A stretch of DNA of 64,000 nucleotides from positions 53,369,117 through 53,433,116 of the forward strand of contig OU862912.1 of NCBI GenBank assembly GCA_917880885.1, written 5' to 3'. The notes under the pieces were generated by a model. It was not told the DNA's origin and ran no database searches. It saw nothing but the letters and a program-made list of their open reading frames with translations. The position numbers were made by a program, and so were the translations under genes. The DNA is from Limnephilus marmoratus. Lineage: Eukaryota; Arthropoda; Insecta; Trichoptera; Limnephilidae. Numbering within the stretch: the stretch's first letter is position 1; each line of letters begins with the position of its first letter. Positions 1-10,619 of the stretch are shown here, one piece after another.

Positions 1-540
1 AACGGAGTCAGGAAATTCACATTAAAAGCAGGAAATTGCTGAATTTGCCCCACATTTGTGGTCAATTTTATACAATAACTTTTTTTGATTTTAGCTTTCA
101 TTGTCAAGTATTTCGAGTCCGAAATTTTGAAGTTGGAAAAATTGGAAATATTTTCAAAAACAGGTCTCTAGAGGCATAATATCGGGTGTTCGTGTCTTTC
201 TAAATGCTTCGAAGCGTAGACCCGGCTCCAAAAGAATTACGATTACGAATAAATATCGATATGAAGTAACGCGTACGATCGATTATTAATATGAGAGCGT
301 GGAATGTATCGGGAGCATCTCCTATCCTTTTCCTATATTCCTCTTCCTCTCCCCTTCCTGTAACCCAAAATTAATTTTAAGATTTTAAATTTTTTATTAT
401 TTTTTATTATTTCCAATAAAAACATAGTTTACGTAAATATATAATTTAAACAATTTATCGGTAGTCCCGCGAAGCTGCCACATGGCTGCTTGTCTGCAGG
501 TTCTACCTCAATATACACTCGTTAAGATTAGAAGTAAAAA
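1..540. other. Non-coding AT-rich sequence
   Basis: No credible coding frame. The stretch around 110-200 loosely resembles 42480-42600 (aaattttgaagttggaaa-like text), so it may be an old repeat, but I cannot assign a family. Confidence 0.3.
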
Positions 541-737
541 AAATAATATGTGTAATTACAAAAAAAAAGGAGATTGAAGTCCTCTGTAAAAAGATTTGAT
601 ATTACAAATATTTAAAGAAAATGTAATTAATAAAACAACATAACAACCAAATTTCTATATTTTCTAAACAACATTTACCCACAAATTATATTTATATTTA
701 CCCAGTAATTTTATCCCAGTAATTATTAAGGATACAA

Positions 738-830
738 TATTTTAATAATCTTCCCGAAGAATTCAATAAAATAACAGATTTGGTATCATTTAAGAAAATG
801 GTACAAATATTAAAAAAAAAAATTAACTGC
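738..830 (+). pseudogene. LINE ORF2 C-terminal fragment
   Basis: A short plus-strand frame reads YFNNLPEEFNKITDL then VSFKKMVQILKKK. This is the FN-LP-x(n)-FK-x-L pattern that closes the ORF2 of CR1/Jockey-type LINEs. Only the last ~30 residues are recognisable. It is a dead 3' fragment, lying head-on to another LINE fragment on the opposite strand at 880-1055. Confidence 0.5.
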
Positions 831-879
831 CATAACATCACCAATCTTTCTTTTTTTCTTTTTGTTTATTTGTTTTTTT

Positions 880-1130
880 TACAGATACATAGATATTTCA
901 TTGATAAGCCACATTTTTACAGTTTTCATGCTTAAATTATCATTTTCCTCTAAAGTAAAATTATTTTTGAGTGTATTCAAAATCACTGGTACACAGTACT
1001 CCAGCGTTCGGCTTCCATACTTGTTGGATATTTTAGGTATTTTCAGGCCTTTTTTCTGTGAAACGTGTGCTGTGACTATGTACCAGTGGCCTTTTATAAG
1101 TATTATCTTCCCAGTTATCCTTAATGGTTA
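880..1130 (-). pseudogene. LINE ORF2 C-terminal fragment, minus strand
   Basis: The reverse complement reads LKIPKISNKYGSRTLEYC, followed after about 25 residues by SMKTVKMWLINE. This is the usual end of a CR1/Jockey LINE ORF2 (KIPx-YG-R-x-Y, then the FKxxLKxWL helix). The opposite-strand frame over the same bases is a shadow. The 3' side (low coordinates) runs into A/T-rich sequence at 840-880, probably the tail. No 5' part is seen. Confidence 0.5.
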
Positions 1131-1456
1131 GGAACCAAAATATACCTTTTATTGAGAGCAGGCCCTAAGCACAATATAAGAGGTGCACATTGTGTCTTTG
1201 TCTATACATATTTGATGTACTTTAGCATACATAAGAAACTTCTGTGGCTTCAGCTCACTTGTTTATCCATTATCACTGTATATTATGTAAAAGCTGTTTG
1301 TTTCTTACAAATAAATAAATAAATAATCTGAATGGAAGACTTAATTAAAGAAGAGGAGAGGATTAACAAAAAATCATTACTACGCCTACCTATTCCTTAC
1401 AATAATGACTTCCACATACACCATACAAGATACAAGACAAAAAGAAAAAAATATAT

Positions 1457-1895
1457 CCCGCGGGAACCATTTATTGGATAACCAACACCTCTGCCATAGG
1501 TCACGCCAAGTGGTTCGCTTAGTTTAGTGACTTAGCAGGGGTACCCGGGTTCATAGGGGAGGTTTGTCTGGGTTTTGTCGGCGGACGCGTCCGCCCATCT
1601 GCATGCAGGCCGGATCGGGAGAGAGTGGTTGAGGGAGTCCCTTTGACTTATCCCGGCGTACTCTCTCGGAACATCGCCTTGCAGTGCAGTGGGAGGGAAA
1701 GATTCATACGTCCGTCCCTCCTGGATACAATGACCCCCATATTCCACCCACCCCTTTTCCTTCCCAGAACTTCCTCTCCTTCCTTTCCTAAAAAGATCCT
1801 CTACACAGCATCCCCAAAGATGATATGGACCTTGAGGGGAATTATTTTTCTCAGGGCCACCTGTGGAGAGCTAATGTAAAAAAAAGATGTTTTGC
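1457..1895 (-). repeat. Interspersed repeat family B, near-complete copy
   Basis: About 430 bp, shared with copies at about 6838, 11484, 17510, 20165, 34688, 40640, 60972 and 61988. Hallmarks are ACTTCCTCTCCTTCCTTTCC, CAGCATCCCCAAAGATGA and, at the other end, TTATTGGATAACCAACACC. There is no coding frame conserved between copies and no terminal inverted repeat that I can see. It is probably a SINE-like or other non-autonomous element; its class is undetermined. Confidence 0.7.
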
Positions 1896-2825
1896 ACATG
1901 GAAAATTGTTAAATTAATTAGTATTACGTAGGAACTTTTCAGATATTATTTATTATTCGTTTATTTATATCCAGTTCTGAGATAACCAATAAAAATATTG
2001 TATTCAAAGATTTGGAAATTAAAAACAATACATTTTTGACATAGCAAATTTATTGACAGAATCTTCTGAAAAGTCACGATACACCACTGATTGTCTGCTG
2101 CTCTCTCAAGATGAATTGGTGTGGAAATTATAAAATTAATAAAGCTCTTTGACAGTATTAAAATACCGTCATTCTGTTTTCCCACTAATTGATACTTGAA
2201 ACATTGTTTGTCATTTACTTATTGCTTTTAATTAAGAGTTACCTACTTGTAACCCAAAACCCTTTGAGTCATTCTTCGCTAGCCAGGCCCAGGTTTTAAA
2301 TGGACTTGATTTATCATCATAATCAAAATGGGACTTTCAAGAACACTTTGTTACTGAGAACTCTCTGAAATATAGTTTCTCATATTTCAAAGAAAGAAAG
2401 TTTGGTTATCAGCATAAAGCCAGTTTGTAAGATCTTTTAAATCAGGATTCCAATATTAAGAGAGGTTAAAAGAGTTAACACCAAAGGTGTGATGTGTGAT
2501 CTGTAGTATACCTACAGATTTGAAATAAAACTATGTAACTGATGCCGCCAGTTTACATACAACCTTTCGAATGGAAGGATCTCGGACAGACCGATGAAAA
2601 CAAGTAAATGTTCAAGAAACCGCATTCCCTCTTCCTTCCCAACTTTCTTTCCCACTCCCTCACCTATTTCGTTGCCCACTCTCTTCCCCGCTTCCTTACC
2701 TAATTATCAATTGACTCCATTTTTTTTCCTTTATTTTTTCCCATTATATCTTGATGCATTTAAAAAGTAATTTTTTACATATTTTCCAAATATATATAAC
2801 ATAACACAATATATATAAATATATA
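1896..2825. other. Non-coding interval
   Basis: AT-rich, no supported gene. Pyrimidine-rich text at 2626-2700 (cttccttcccaactttctttccc) is low complexity. Confidence 0.3.
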
Positions 2826-2827
2826 TA

Positions 2828-3212
2828 CAGAGGGTGTTAAGGGACGTACTTGACTTACTTTAACCAGTGATTCCTGACATTATTAGGAGTAAAAAATGTA
2901 AATGAAATTTTGGTCTTCGGTGACTCTTTTTGATGACTTTTTTTTTTTTTTTTCAAAAAAATTTTCTTCTAATTCAAGCAAAAAAAAAATTCTTCTGCAT
3001 GTCGTCACTGGTCACTCAGCCGGGTGTCCGACGAACCCCTTACCCCGCCTCCAACTGTTCAACAACTACCATTTTTTTATGTTTTTGTAGAAAAAAAAAA
3101 AAAAAAACATCAAAAATGTCACCGGAGACCAAAATTTCATTTACATTTTTTACTCCAAATAATGTCAGGAATCACTGGTTAAAGTAAGTCAAGTACGTCC
3201 CTTAACACCCTG
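2828..3212. mobile_element. 385-bp inverted-repeat MITE with TA target duplication
   Basis: The two ends are near-perfect inverted repeats of about 100 bp or more. The left starts CAGAGGGTGTTAAGGGACGT and the right ends ACGTCCCTTAACACCCTG, each flanked by TA within a TA-rich tract. The arms continue through ACTTGACTTACTTTAACCAG and on into opposed poly-T/poly-A blocks. There is no transposase. The TA duplication fits Tc1/mariner-type mobilisation, but the TA tract makes the duplication uninformative. Short frames inside are chance. Confidence 0.8.
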
Positions 3213-3910
3213 TATATATATGTATAGATAAAAGAGTATATATATATATATATACGACAAAAGTAGATAATGAGAACCCACTAAGGCACTGCTGTGAATG
3301 GGTAATATAAACTAAAGTGCTAAATTACACCAATAAGTGGGTGGTTCAAGTAAAAATGTAAATTTCAAAGTAAAAGTTAAAATATTTAGAAGTTTTATTA
3401 AAATTAAATTTGAAAATGTAATTATCGAGTTCTGCAAGTATTTTAGAATGTATTTTAGTTATAGCTGTTTCGACGTGTAAGGTCATTTTCAAACTGTGGT
3501 GAAGCCACTTACGGACGACTTATTTATTGTATTTTTAAAAGTGAATTTTTGAAGGTGTCTAAATTGATTTATTACTGGTTAAACCAATTTGCAGAGACAC
3601 TAATTGAGAGAGTGATTATGTGGGATTCAGAATCTTTCCCTTTGGTTTCCCTTTGTACTAAATGTAAGGGTTTTCTAAATTGATTTAGAATGACGTTATT
3701 GCGATGACTCATTTAAGTGCACTACGAATTAAACACAAAAACAATTAATTAAAGTTTAAAAATATAGATGAAGTATCTTTGAAAATATTGTAGTGTAACA
3801 AAGTGACACATACAAGTTAGTTGATTTTTTGTTACGGTTTCAGGAAAATAAATAAAGTTAGTCTTGAAGTTACAGTAGAGTTGTATTAAAAAGTGAAGCA
3901 TGAAGGTTTA
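3213..3910. other. Non-coding interval with old repeat
   Basis: A (TA)n tract lies at 3212-3255. The stretches around 3430 (gagttctgcaagtatttt) and 3724 (acgaattaaacacaaaaaca) recur in altered form near 21640 and 21805, so this is old repeat. No gene is supported. Confidence 0.4.
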
Positions 3911-3914
3911 CATA

Positions 3915-4060
3915 TAGTTTATAAAACATCTGCATCATTTAGCCACAATTTTAATTTTTTTATGTAAAGTGATATATTATCTGTCATTTGAATGTGTTTT
4001 GGTAGAAGATTAAAAAATTTTATAAGCAAAAATTGCTGAGAGGATATTTCAGCAAATTAA
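3915..4060 (-). pseudogene. LINE ORF2 C-terminal fragment
   Basis: The reverse complement carries an open stretch IKFFNLLPKHIQMTDNIS then LYIKKLKLWLNDADVL and a stop. FNxLPxxI followed by K-LK-WL is the usual LINE ORF2 terminus. No more upstream sequence is recognisable. Confidence 0.55.
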
Positions 4061-4076
4061 TGTATGGTAATAAATA

Positions 4077-4400
4077 TGGTACAGGATCCGGAAAATTCAC
4101 CGTCCACACTTCACAGCGGAACATTCACCGCAGAGGAAATTCACCGCGGCTATCATTTATCATGGGGGAAATTGTCTAGGCTAAGCTAGACTATGATGGG
4201 CTAGACTAGGCTAGGCGAGGAAACTTTGGTTAGATTAACTTAGGTTAGATTAACTTGTTATCATTAGTGTAATGCGAAAAGTTCTTAGCACCATTCAGCT
4301 ATTTTATTTTATCAGTGCTGAGAACTTTATGCAGAGTGCCGTGAATTTCCACCGCGGTGAATTTTTGGGCGGTAAATTTTCCAAGAACCATTTGCAACAA
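4077..4400. mobile_element. Inverted-repeat MITE rich in TTCACCGC motifs
   Basis: The ends ATGGTACAGGATCCGGAAAA (left) and the reverse complement of TTTTCCAAGAACCAT (right) pair. Both arms carry repeated (A)TTCACCGC motifs. A nested inverted pair (AAGTTCTTAGCACC / GTGCTGAGAACTTTA) lies inside at about 4278-4333. No coding capacity. The superfamily is not determined because no clear target duplication is visible. Confidence 0.55.
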
Positions 4401-5150
4401 TAGCAAAAGCTATGCTAATGTATGGTTTAAAGTTTAAAACATAATACTGATTATATAGTCAATCTTGTGTTTAATATATTACAAATAAATTATTTACTAT
4501 TTGCGAATAAGAAAACTATCTCCCATTTCAAAACTATTTGCCACACGAACTTGCTTAACAACTTGGCATCTGAAATATTCACCGCGTTTTACATCAATAT
4601 TCTCTTTATGGGTTCTTGTCCATGCCTTATGTAAAATAATTCCGGAATAACTTAAGTGAAGAGGAACAAATCTAAACTAGTACTGGGTTTGATGCTTTCT
4701 GTGAATAATATCAGGGCAATTTATTACAAATCGAATTGGTGTCCAGAAATTATGATACGATTTCCAGTTATTGTCCGTCTACTAACTTGAATATTATGGA
4801 ACTCATCAGCGAAGGAATTTAACTTAACTTTAGTGTAATTTAAGTTAACGCCACTATTTTAGACTAGTAATTTCGCATCATTCTCGATTTATCACTATTG
4901 AACGCTTTTATAATTACCGTGACGACAAAAAAGCAATAAACATTCGTTCCTTATCGCTATAATGCTGCAGCTCTTTCATACATATTAAATACATAATGAA
5001 CGTAGGTGTGTTTCCTCCAAAGGAAAAAGTGTTCATTTTCTTGCATCTCTCTCACACACCGCACCGTGACGTCTTCGTGGACCAATACAATACTGCTAAC
5101 TAGCCGTGACGATAATTTTGAAAGATGTAATAAAGTTTGATTAAACAGTT
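4401..5150. other. Non-coding interval
   Basis: No supported gene. A lone TTCACCGCG at 4577 echoes the neighbouring MITE. Confidence 0.3.
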
Positions 5151-5154
5151 TAAT

Positions 5155-5475
5155 GTTCCAAGCATACAGAAAATCTATGCCAAAAACATTTTAGATCGTC
5201 ACCTCAAAAATGATTCAGAGGCAGACACCTCACATCTTCATAAAACCAGAGCCAAACAAACAGACATACTTAATAAACCAAAGTGTAACAAAGAAGTTCT
5301 GAATTTTTAACAGTAAAGTTATATAACAAACGCCCACTTAGTATCGAACAAATTAAAACATAAAATAGGTACATTAAGGACATTAAATGTTGGCTGAAGG
5401 AACTATCGAAAAATGAACTTATTAGTAAACATCGTCGTAGAAGTTTCTGGAAAACCTTATCCAAACCATGAAGTT
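5155..5475 (+). pseudogene. LINE ORF2 C-terminal fragment, frameshifted
   Basis: On the plus strand I read ILNKPKCNKEVLNF, a TAA, then VKLYNKRPLSIEQIK, and after a one-base slip NRYIKDIKCWLKELSKNE. This is the C-terminal pattern of a Jockey/CR1-type LINE (V-LYN-LP-xI, then IK-WL). Several lesions make it dead. The minus-strand frame at 5270-5464 is its shadow. Confidence 0.5.
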
Positions 5476-5717
5476 AAACCATAGAAATCGCTGAAAACTT
5501 ATCCAAAGCATAGTCCCCCTTAGCACAGGATCTCCTGGTGAGGAGGACTACGAATATAATTTATATTTTATGTATATACCTAACATGTTTCTTATAAATG
5601 TGTAAAAAATAATAAATATTTAGTTTTTAAACAAAAAAATAAAAAAAAAGGTACAAGGATAATATTGAAGTATGAGTGAATTCCAAAAATTAAAAAAACC
5701 TCAAATGTCAATGCGCT

Positions 5718-6479
5718 CAAGGCCGGATTAACCATGTCGGGGCCCCTAGGCAATGCACGTCTCGGGGCCCCTTTACCAATGGCGGACTAACGGGGGGGGT
5801 TGAAGGGGGTTGAAGGCTTCGGCTTCCAAACGCCTCCTTGTTCCCTTGATCAAATCCTTAACAAGGCTTTAATGGGGGTGGGGGGGGGGTAAGGTTTTAA
5901 AACTTTTCATTTTTTTCTGAATGTAAAACATGTCAGTATATTGAGTTCTGTGTCAAAATTTCAAGTAAATCGGAGCACAACTAACGATGGTACAGCGTTT
6001 CAAGCGACCGGCCCTCACTTTTATTTTCCCAAGCAGATAGGTAGTGCGTACTGAAGTTTGTACAACATTTATATTTTAAATATATGTATGTTTAATTTAA
6101 AATAAAATGAAATAATAATTCCAATATAATGTTGCAACAAATAGAAGGAAAGAAAAGTAAAATACAACTATGTTTAGATATTTGTTTTAATTATAGACTT
6201 TTTATTTATTATTTTTGCATGGTGTGAACATTAGTTATTTATTGGGTTATAACATAATTATTATAATTTGTTGTTTTTACCTAATGCGTTGCGTGTACCT
6301 AATGTTATTAACCAGTAAATGTTCCTAATAAAAATAAAAATAACTTGAAAGCTGAATTTTTCCAAAACTTCGTTGTTCACTAATTGAAGCAAGTCATTTT
6401 TTCCCGGGACGCGGGGCCCCTAGCCGATGCGGGGCCCCTAGGCAGTTGCCTACTCTGCCTTAGGGATAATCCGGTACTG
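5718..6479 (+). mobile_element. 762-bp non-autonomous hAT element with 8-bp target duplication
   Basis: The left end is CAAGGCCGGATTAACCATG and the right end, read outward-in, is CAGTACCGGATTATCCCTAA. Both are flanked by the identical octamer AATGCGCT (5710-5717 and 6480-6487). An 8-bp duplication and CA...TG ends with a CCGGATTA core are hAT features. GGGGCCCCTAGGC motifs lie just inside each end. There is no transposase. The 12232-13328 element has the same two ends in opposite orientation. Confidence 0.85.
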
Positions 6480-6487
6480 AATGCGCT

Positions 6488-6728
6488 GATGGTTTTGCTT
6501 TTGTTTTTAAGCACCTCTTTCTTTCACACTAAATCCCCAAAGGAAACATGCAATAATTATCATAAATCTCCAAAAAATGAAACGCAAGGAAAAAGTAGTA
6601 CTTTGGAGGAAACAGTCACGCGTATTTTGTGTGGCTCACCATTATTTGAAGTTTTTAAGAAAGAGCTGCAGTATTATAGTGACAAGGAACGTATGTTAAT
6701 TGCCATTTTTTGCCGTCACGGACCGTAA
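6488..6728 (+). other. Unrecognised open stretch beside the hAT MITE
   Basis: A plus-strand frame continues out of the MITE to a stop at 6728. It contains SPKETCNNYHKSPKNETQGK and ILCGSPLFEVFKKELQYY. I recognise no family. The part inside the MITE is not real coding. It could be chance or a fragment of a gene or element interrupted by the MITE. Confidence 0.2.
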
Positions 6729-6837
6729 TCGTGAATCGTCACAGTAATTATAAAAGTGTCCATTTGAGATTTTCATCGAAATAACAGACAAACTTCTTTC
6801 ATAATTATTATGTCACGGAATAAAACGTGGTTTTTTG

Positions 6838-7170
6838 CTTTAACTCCGCGCAGGAGGCCCTGAAGAAAATAATTTATCTCTTTGCCTTTTTATCAATTTC
6901 GGGGATGCAATAAGGAAGGTCTTCTGAAGGAAAGAAACTTCCGGGAAGGAAAATGGAGAAGTGGTTAGGAATTTGGGGTTTATGTATCCAGGAGTTAATG
7001 TATGAGTCATCCCTCCCACTACGGTGCAAGGCATTAGTCAAAAGAGTCCGGCTGGAGAGTAATAGGGTCTCCCTCGGCCAGCCTCTCTCGATCCGGTGCA
7101 CTACGCCGTTGATGAGCAGTGTGTGCAAGCCTCTCACACCGTAATCCGGGCACCCCTGCTCAACTAACGG
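6838..7170 (+). repeat. Interspersed repeat family B, partial copy
   Basis: Begins near GCAGGAGGCCCTGAAGAAAA and runs through GGATGCAATAAGGAAGGTCT to CCGGGCACCCCTGCTCAACT. It is the same family as 17510-17935, in the same orientation. The family's last ~80 bp (GGCAGAGGTGTTGGCTATC...) appear separately at about 7840-7925, so this copy is probably split by the SINE-containing sequence between them. Confidence 0.6.
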
Positions 7171-7394
7171 CCGTTGTTTTTCATCCTACTGATCAACTGT
7201 TGAGTTTTGGCTTAACACACCTCAAATACGCTCTTCCCAACGCAATAATAATAATATTAGGATGATTTCTAAAGCGCCATTTTCGTAAAAAAATCACCTA
7301 AAGGGCTAACTCTCCAACCGACAGGTGAATCGAGCTTTACTAAACAAATCACAAGCAGCTGATCGGAGACTTGATTGATTTTTTTACATGAACA

Positions 7395-7790
7395 CCGCAC
7401 ATGGGTCCCAACTGCTCCCTTTCTGCTCCTGTCTGGAGCCAGTGGGACTATGACATCCCCAATTGGAGTATGTTGTGAGGGTGAAGGTAGTGGGGAGGGG
7501 AAGGAGATAGGGAGGAGGAAGGTGGTGGCTATTCAGATCTGGTCACCAAACACGGCTAAAGCCATTTCAAGCAACGTTTCAATTCTGAATGCTGGTCTTA
7601 CACCACGGCGATACTGAGAGTATCTTACACTCTGGAACGTGCCGCAAATATACTACATATTATTTTTAATGAATAAATTGTGAAATAACACAAATTAATC
7701 AAATAAAATTCATTTGCCACGCCGGGATTCGATCCCGCGACCTTCGGAGTGCGAGTTAAGAGCCTTACCGCTGGACCACGCCGGCCGTCA
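7395..7790 (-). repeat. tRNA-derived SINE (SINE C), full-length copy
   Basis: The reverse complement of 7735-7790 is a tRNA-like head: box A-like TGGTCCAGCGGTAAGG and box B-like GGGATCGAATCCC. The loop CTCGCAC suggests an Ala-like anticodon CGC. The body follows through TGTGTTATTTCACAATTTATTC-like text, the TCAGATCTGGTCACC block and a 3' GGGATGCCATAG-type block. Copies occur at about 9595, 10400, 48340, 54445, 59340 and 63915. Transcription would be by RNA polymerase III from the internal boxes. Confidence 0.75.
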
Positions 7791-7839
7791 AATTGATGAT
7801 TTGATCTAACAAAAAGTTGGAAATTACGGCCGTAAATGC

Positions 7840-7925
7840 ATCACTTGAAGAAACCTATGGCAGAGGTGTTGGCTATCTTATTAATGGTTTCCGGAGCGGA
7901 GGTACCCATACCCCGCCTACAAAAT
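7840..7925 (+). repeat. Repeat family B, terminal fragment
   Basis: GGCAGAGGTGTTGGCTATC followed by the GGAGCGGAGGTACCC end matches the last ~80 bp of full copies. Confidence 0.5.
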
Positions 7926-8107
7926 TTTACTGCTGTCCCGTAATCTTGCTGAAAACACATCTTTAAATAGTTTTACGTGGGTGTGAACGTAATCCGATAA
8001 AATTATAAATATGCACGTGCATTTTCACATGCACGGTATGCACAGGTATTATTCAGTCATTTAGTTGTATGTTTCAAATTTTTAATCAAATTAATCCGGC
8101 AGATAAA

Positions 8108-8180
8108 ATCTATCTGTCTATCTATCTATCTATCTATCTATATATAATATCTATCTATCTTCTATCTATCTATCTTCTTC
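8108..8180. repeat. (TCTA)n microsatellite
   Basis: Interrupted TATC/TCTA tetranucleotide run, directly next to the Helitron 5' end. Confidence 0.9.
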
Positions 8181-8185
8181 TTCTA

Positions 8186-8729
8186 TCTTCTTATATAAAT
8201 AAAAATGAATCGCCGAAATGTATGTACGCGCATAACTTTCGAACGACTGCACCAAATTGGATAATTATTTTTTTTGTGTGTTCGTTATTGTCAGGACAAG
8301 GTTTGTATAAAACTTTTGGTTAGCTCTGGCATTATGAAATTTGTATAAAAAAATTGCTATAAGTGGCACGCGAGCTGTTTGAAAACTGAATGTATGGAAT
8401 GCGGGAGGGGGAAGGGGGGGGGAACTCGGATAGGGGGTTCGCGGGAGTGGGGAGGGGAACCAGGGAGGGGGAAGGGGAACCTGGGAGTTGTGAGGGGGAC
8501 CTGGGAGGGGGGAGGGAAACTCGGGAGGGGGTGTTCGCAGGATGGGTGAAGAGGGGGAGTGGAGTGGGGAGAGGGAAAGGTGGAGGAGACGGAGTAGGAA
8601 CGCGGGAGGGGAAGGAGCCGCAGGAGAAGAAGGGGAGGCGGAAGGGGAACGGGATGAATGAGAAGGACACGCAGGGAGTAACAATGTATTTATTAAATGG
8701 CATAGCAACGCATGCCGGGTACCAGCTAG
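8186..8729 (+). mobile_element. Non-autonomous Helitron with G-rich interior
   Basis: The 5' end is TC-like followed by TTATATAAATAAAAATGAAT and the GTTCGTTATTGTCAGGACAA block often seen at insect Helitron 5' ends. The 3' end has the short hairpin GGCAT-AGCAACGC-ATGCC about 10 bases before a terminal CTAG followed by T. No terminal inverted repeat or target duplication, as expected for Helitrons. From about 8398 to 8660 the interior is a purine-rich G-run block; long frames there are compositional. A shorter relative lies at about 47650-47815. Confidence 0.65.
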
Positions 8730-8739
8730 TTGAATATAA

Positions 8740-9580
8740 AACGTGACTCATATTCAGTTTAGCAGTCTCCACTATTTCATCGCGTTTTCCAATAATGTAA
8801 GTACCCACATTTCCACTTTGATTCCGCAGTGTTTAAATTCAGCATATTATAAATTTTTAATCAATCCCATTTTTTAACAGGCTTCACACGCTGTTTCTTA
8901 GTACTCAGATTTAATATTATAAATGTAAGGTTTTGACGAACTTGTCAACGGAATAAGTAATGGAAATTGATAATATTAATGTCAAAACGGCCCCTGATCA
9001 TAGAATCCAATTGAGCCCCGTTTTCCCGCAGTAAACTTTGATACATTTCAATTAAATTAATTAATTAGGGTTGAGAAAGTTGGGGTAGGTATGTTTTGGG
9101 GGTAAATTCATTTATTCGCCAGTTGGTGAGCGCCGCCGCAAGATGTCGGGCTAAAATATTTCCCGTGTCAAGCCAAGTTAGGGGATGTTTCGTAAATTAA
9201 ATATTTTTGCCAACTTTGATAAGGGTTTGCGACTTTTGTGGGGGGGAGGGGGTGGGAAGCTAATCCGAATAGTTAACATCTAACTGGCACGTTTATTGTC
9301 TTTTTATTGAAACAAATGTTTGGGAGCGTTCAAACGGACCACGATTTATGAACGTACTATTCTGTTTTCAAATTAGTTTGTTATACTCTTTCTGTTTGTG
9401 TTACAGTAAAAGTTGAACATTATTTTGTAATAAAGTTTCGGTTTGGCAAAATTTACTAATTAATTGATTTACCTCATTTACAACACATTCGTAAAATAGG
9501 TAATTATGTAGAGTACGCAGAAATACTTACTATTATTCTTGTAATAATAGGAGTGGTATGTAGGCTCAGTATAGCTTTTT
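8740..9580. other. Non-coding interval
   Basis: No supported gene. A G-run (ggggggaggggg) lies at 9240-9255. Confidence 0.3.
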
Positions 9581-9594
9581 TTATGTGCACATCT

Positions 9595-9660
9595 CGCAAA
9601 AGTCGCAATTGCTACCGTCTGGAGCCAGTGAGCCTATGGCATCCCCAAATGGTATACGTT
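9595..9660 (-). repeat. SINE C 3' fragment
   Basis: GCTACCGTCTGGAGCCAGTG and CTATGGCATCCCCAAATGG match the 3' block of SINE C. The rest is absent. Confidence 0.6.
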
Positions 9661-9899
9661 TTTTTTTTTTAATGGCTTTTCACCCCAAGGGAATGTTCTC
9701 GCCAGTGTCAAGTAAATGCTTTTGTGAGTGTAATTTTTGGTTAATATTAACAAATTTAGTTTTAATAACAAGAACCTCTCTACATTATAAAATAATATAT
9801 ACTATACAAATAATACACTAAATTCTTACAATAAGAGAGACAAGGAAATTAAAAGATATGCTGACATAATTCATTGTGCGTAAAAAATAAAATAAATAA

Positions 9900-10350
9900 A
9901 TACATTAAACTTAACTCACAGTTACAAATTGATGCTTTTCATATTCAGGAAATTAGCCAAGACTTTATACACGCGTTTGTCCACAGAAGATAACAGGCAT
10001 GCAATGTTGCAGGAAGGCAATATGCCTGAACTGATTAGGTGAGGGATAAAATTTTTGTATGAATTATTTACAGGGCAACTGAAAAAAATATGATTGAGAT
10101 CCTCTTCACCAAGACGACATTCACACATCGCAGAATTATTAACATTAATTTTTGTCAGGTGAACATTGTGGCAGCAATGCCCTATCCGCATGCGGCAAAT
10201 GGAGGATGTCGAGAATTTGTTAAAAGAGAGTCTGGAAAACCACGGTTTTGAAGGGATAGTTGGCTGAATTGCGAAAAAGTTATTTCCTTTTGTTTTGCTA
10301 GATTCTTCCCAATGATTCTGCCATGTGGAAATCATGTTTTCCTTCAATTT
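9900..10350 (-). pseudogene. Jockey/I-type LINE ORF2 C-terminal fragment
   Basis: An open minus-strand frame of about 140 residues contains CRMRIGHCCHNVHLTKI, then CECRLGEEDLNHIFFSCP and a hydrophobic tail. The pattern R-RxGH-x(n)-H, C-x-C-x(8)-H-x4-CP is the Cys/His region that follows the RT or RNase H domain in Jockey- and I-like LINEs. The RT itself is missing, and upstream sequence is replaced by a SINE C copy at about 10370-10610. A TAAA/AATA-rich tail lies at about 9880-9905. It is a 5'-truncated, inactive copy. Confidence 0.65.
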
Positions 10351-10369
10351 TATGAAAATGTGTGAGGCT

Positions 10370-10610
10370 GAAGATAGTGGTGAGGGGAATGATATGGGAA
10401 GAGAAAAGTGGAAAAGTTTCTAACTGTTCAGATCTGGTCACCAAACACGTATCAACCAACTTTTCATTATTGAAAGGTGGTCTTACACCAAAATTAATGA
10501 AATTGTGAAATAACACAAATTAATCAAATAATATTTATTTGCTCACGCCGGATGAAGCGGCATCATCCGGATTGCTAGTCGAGAGCCTTACCCTTCGACC
10601 ACATAGGGCG
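10370..10610 (-). repeat. SINE C copy
   Basis: TGTGAGGCTGAAGATAGTGG, TTCAGATCTGGTCACCAAAC and the tRNA-like head (GTCGAGAGCCTTACCCTTCG on the plus strand) are all present, in the family's order. The box B area is disturbed (GGATGAAGCGGCATCATCC, an inverted repeat). It sits against the LINE fragment at 9900-10350. Confidence 0.65.
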
Positions 10611-10619
10611 TCGGTGGGG

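Noticed and set aside
862..1131. 89-residue plus-strand frame
   Set aside because: Shadow of a minus-strand LINE C-terminal fragment, whose motifs are recognisable.
8108..8180. Regular tetranucleotide repeats as a possible CRISPR-like array
   Set aside because: Simple TCTA microsatellite without spacers. The only other regular array, at 60160, has no unique spacers either. No CRISPR array in the window.
8265..8808. Pro/Ser-rich and Gly/Glu-rich open frames of 118-158 residues on both strands
   Set aside because: They come from the purine-rich G-run interior of a Helitron. Overlapping frames on both strands are a composition effect.
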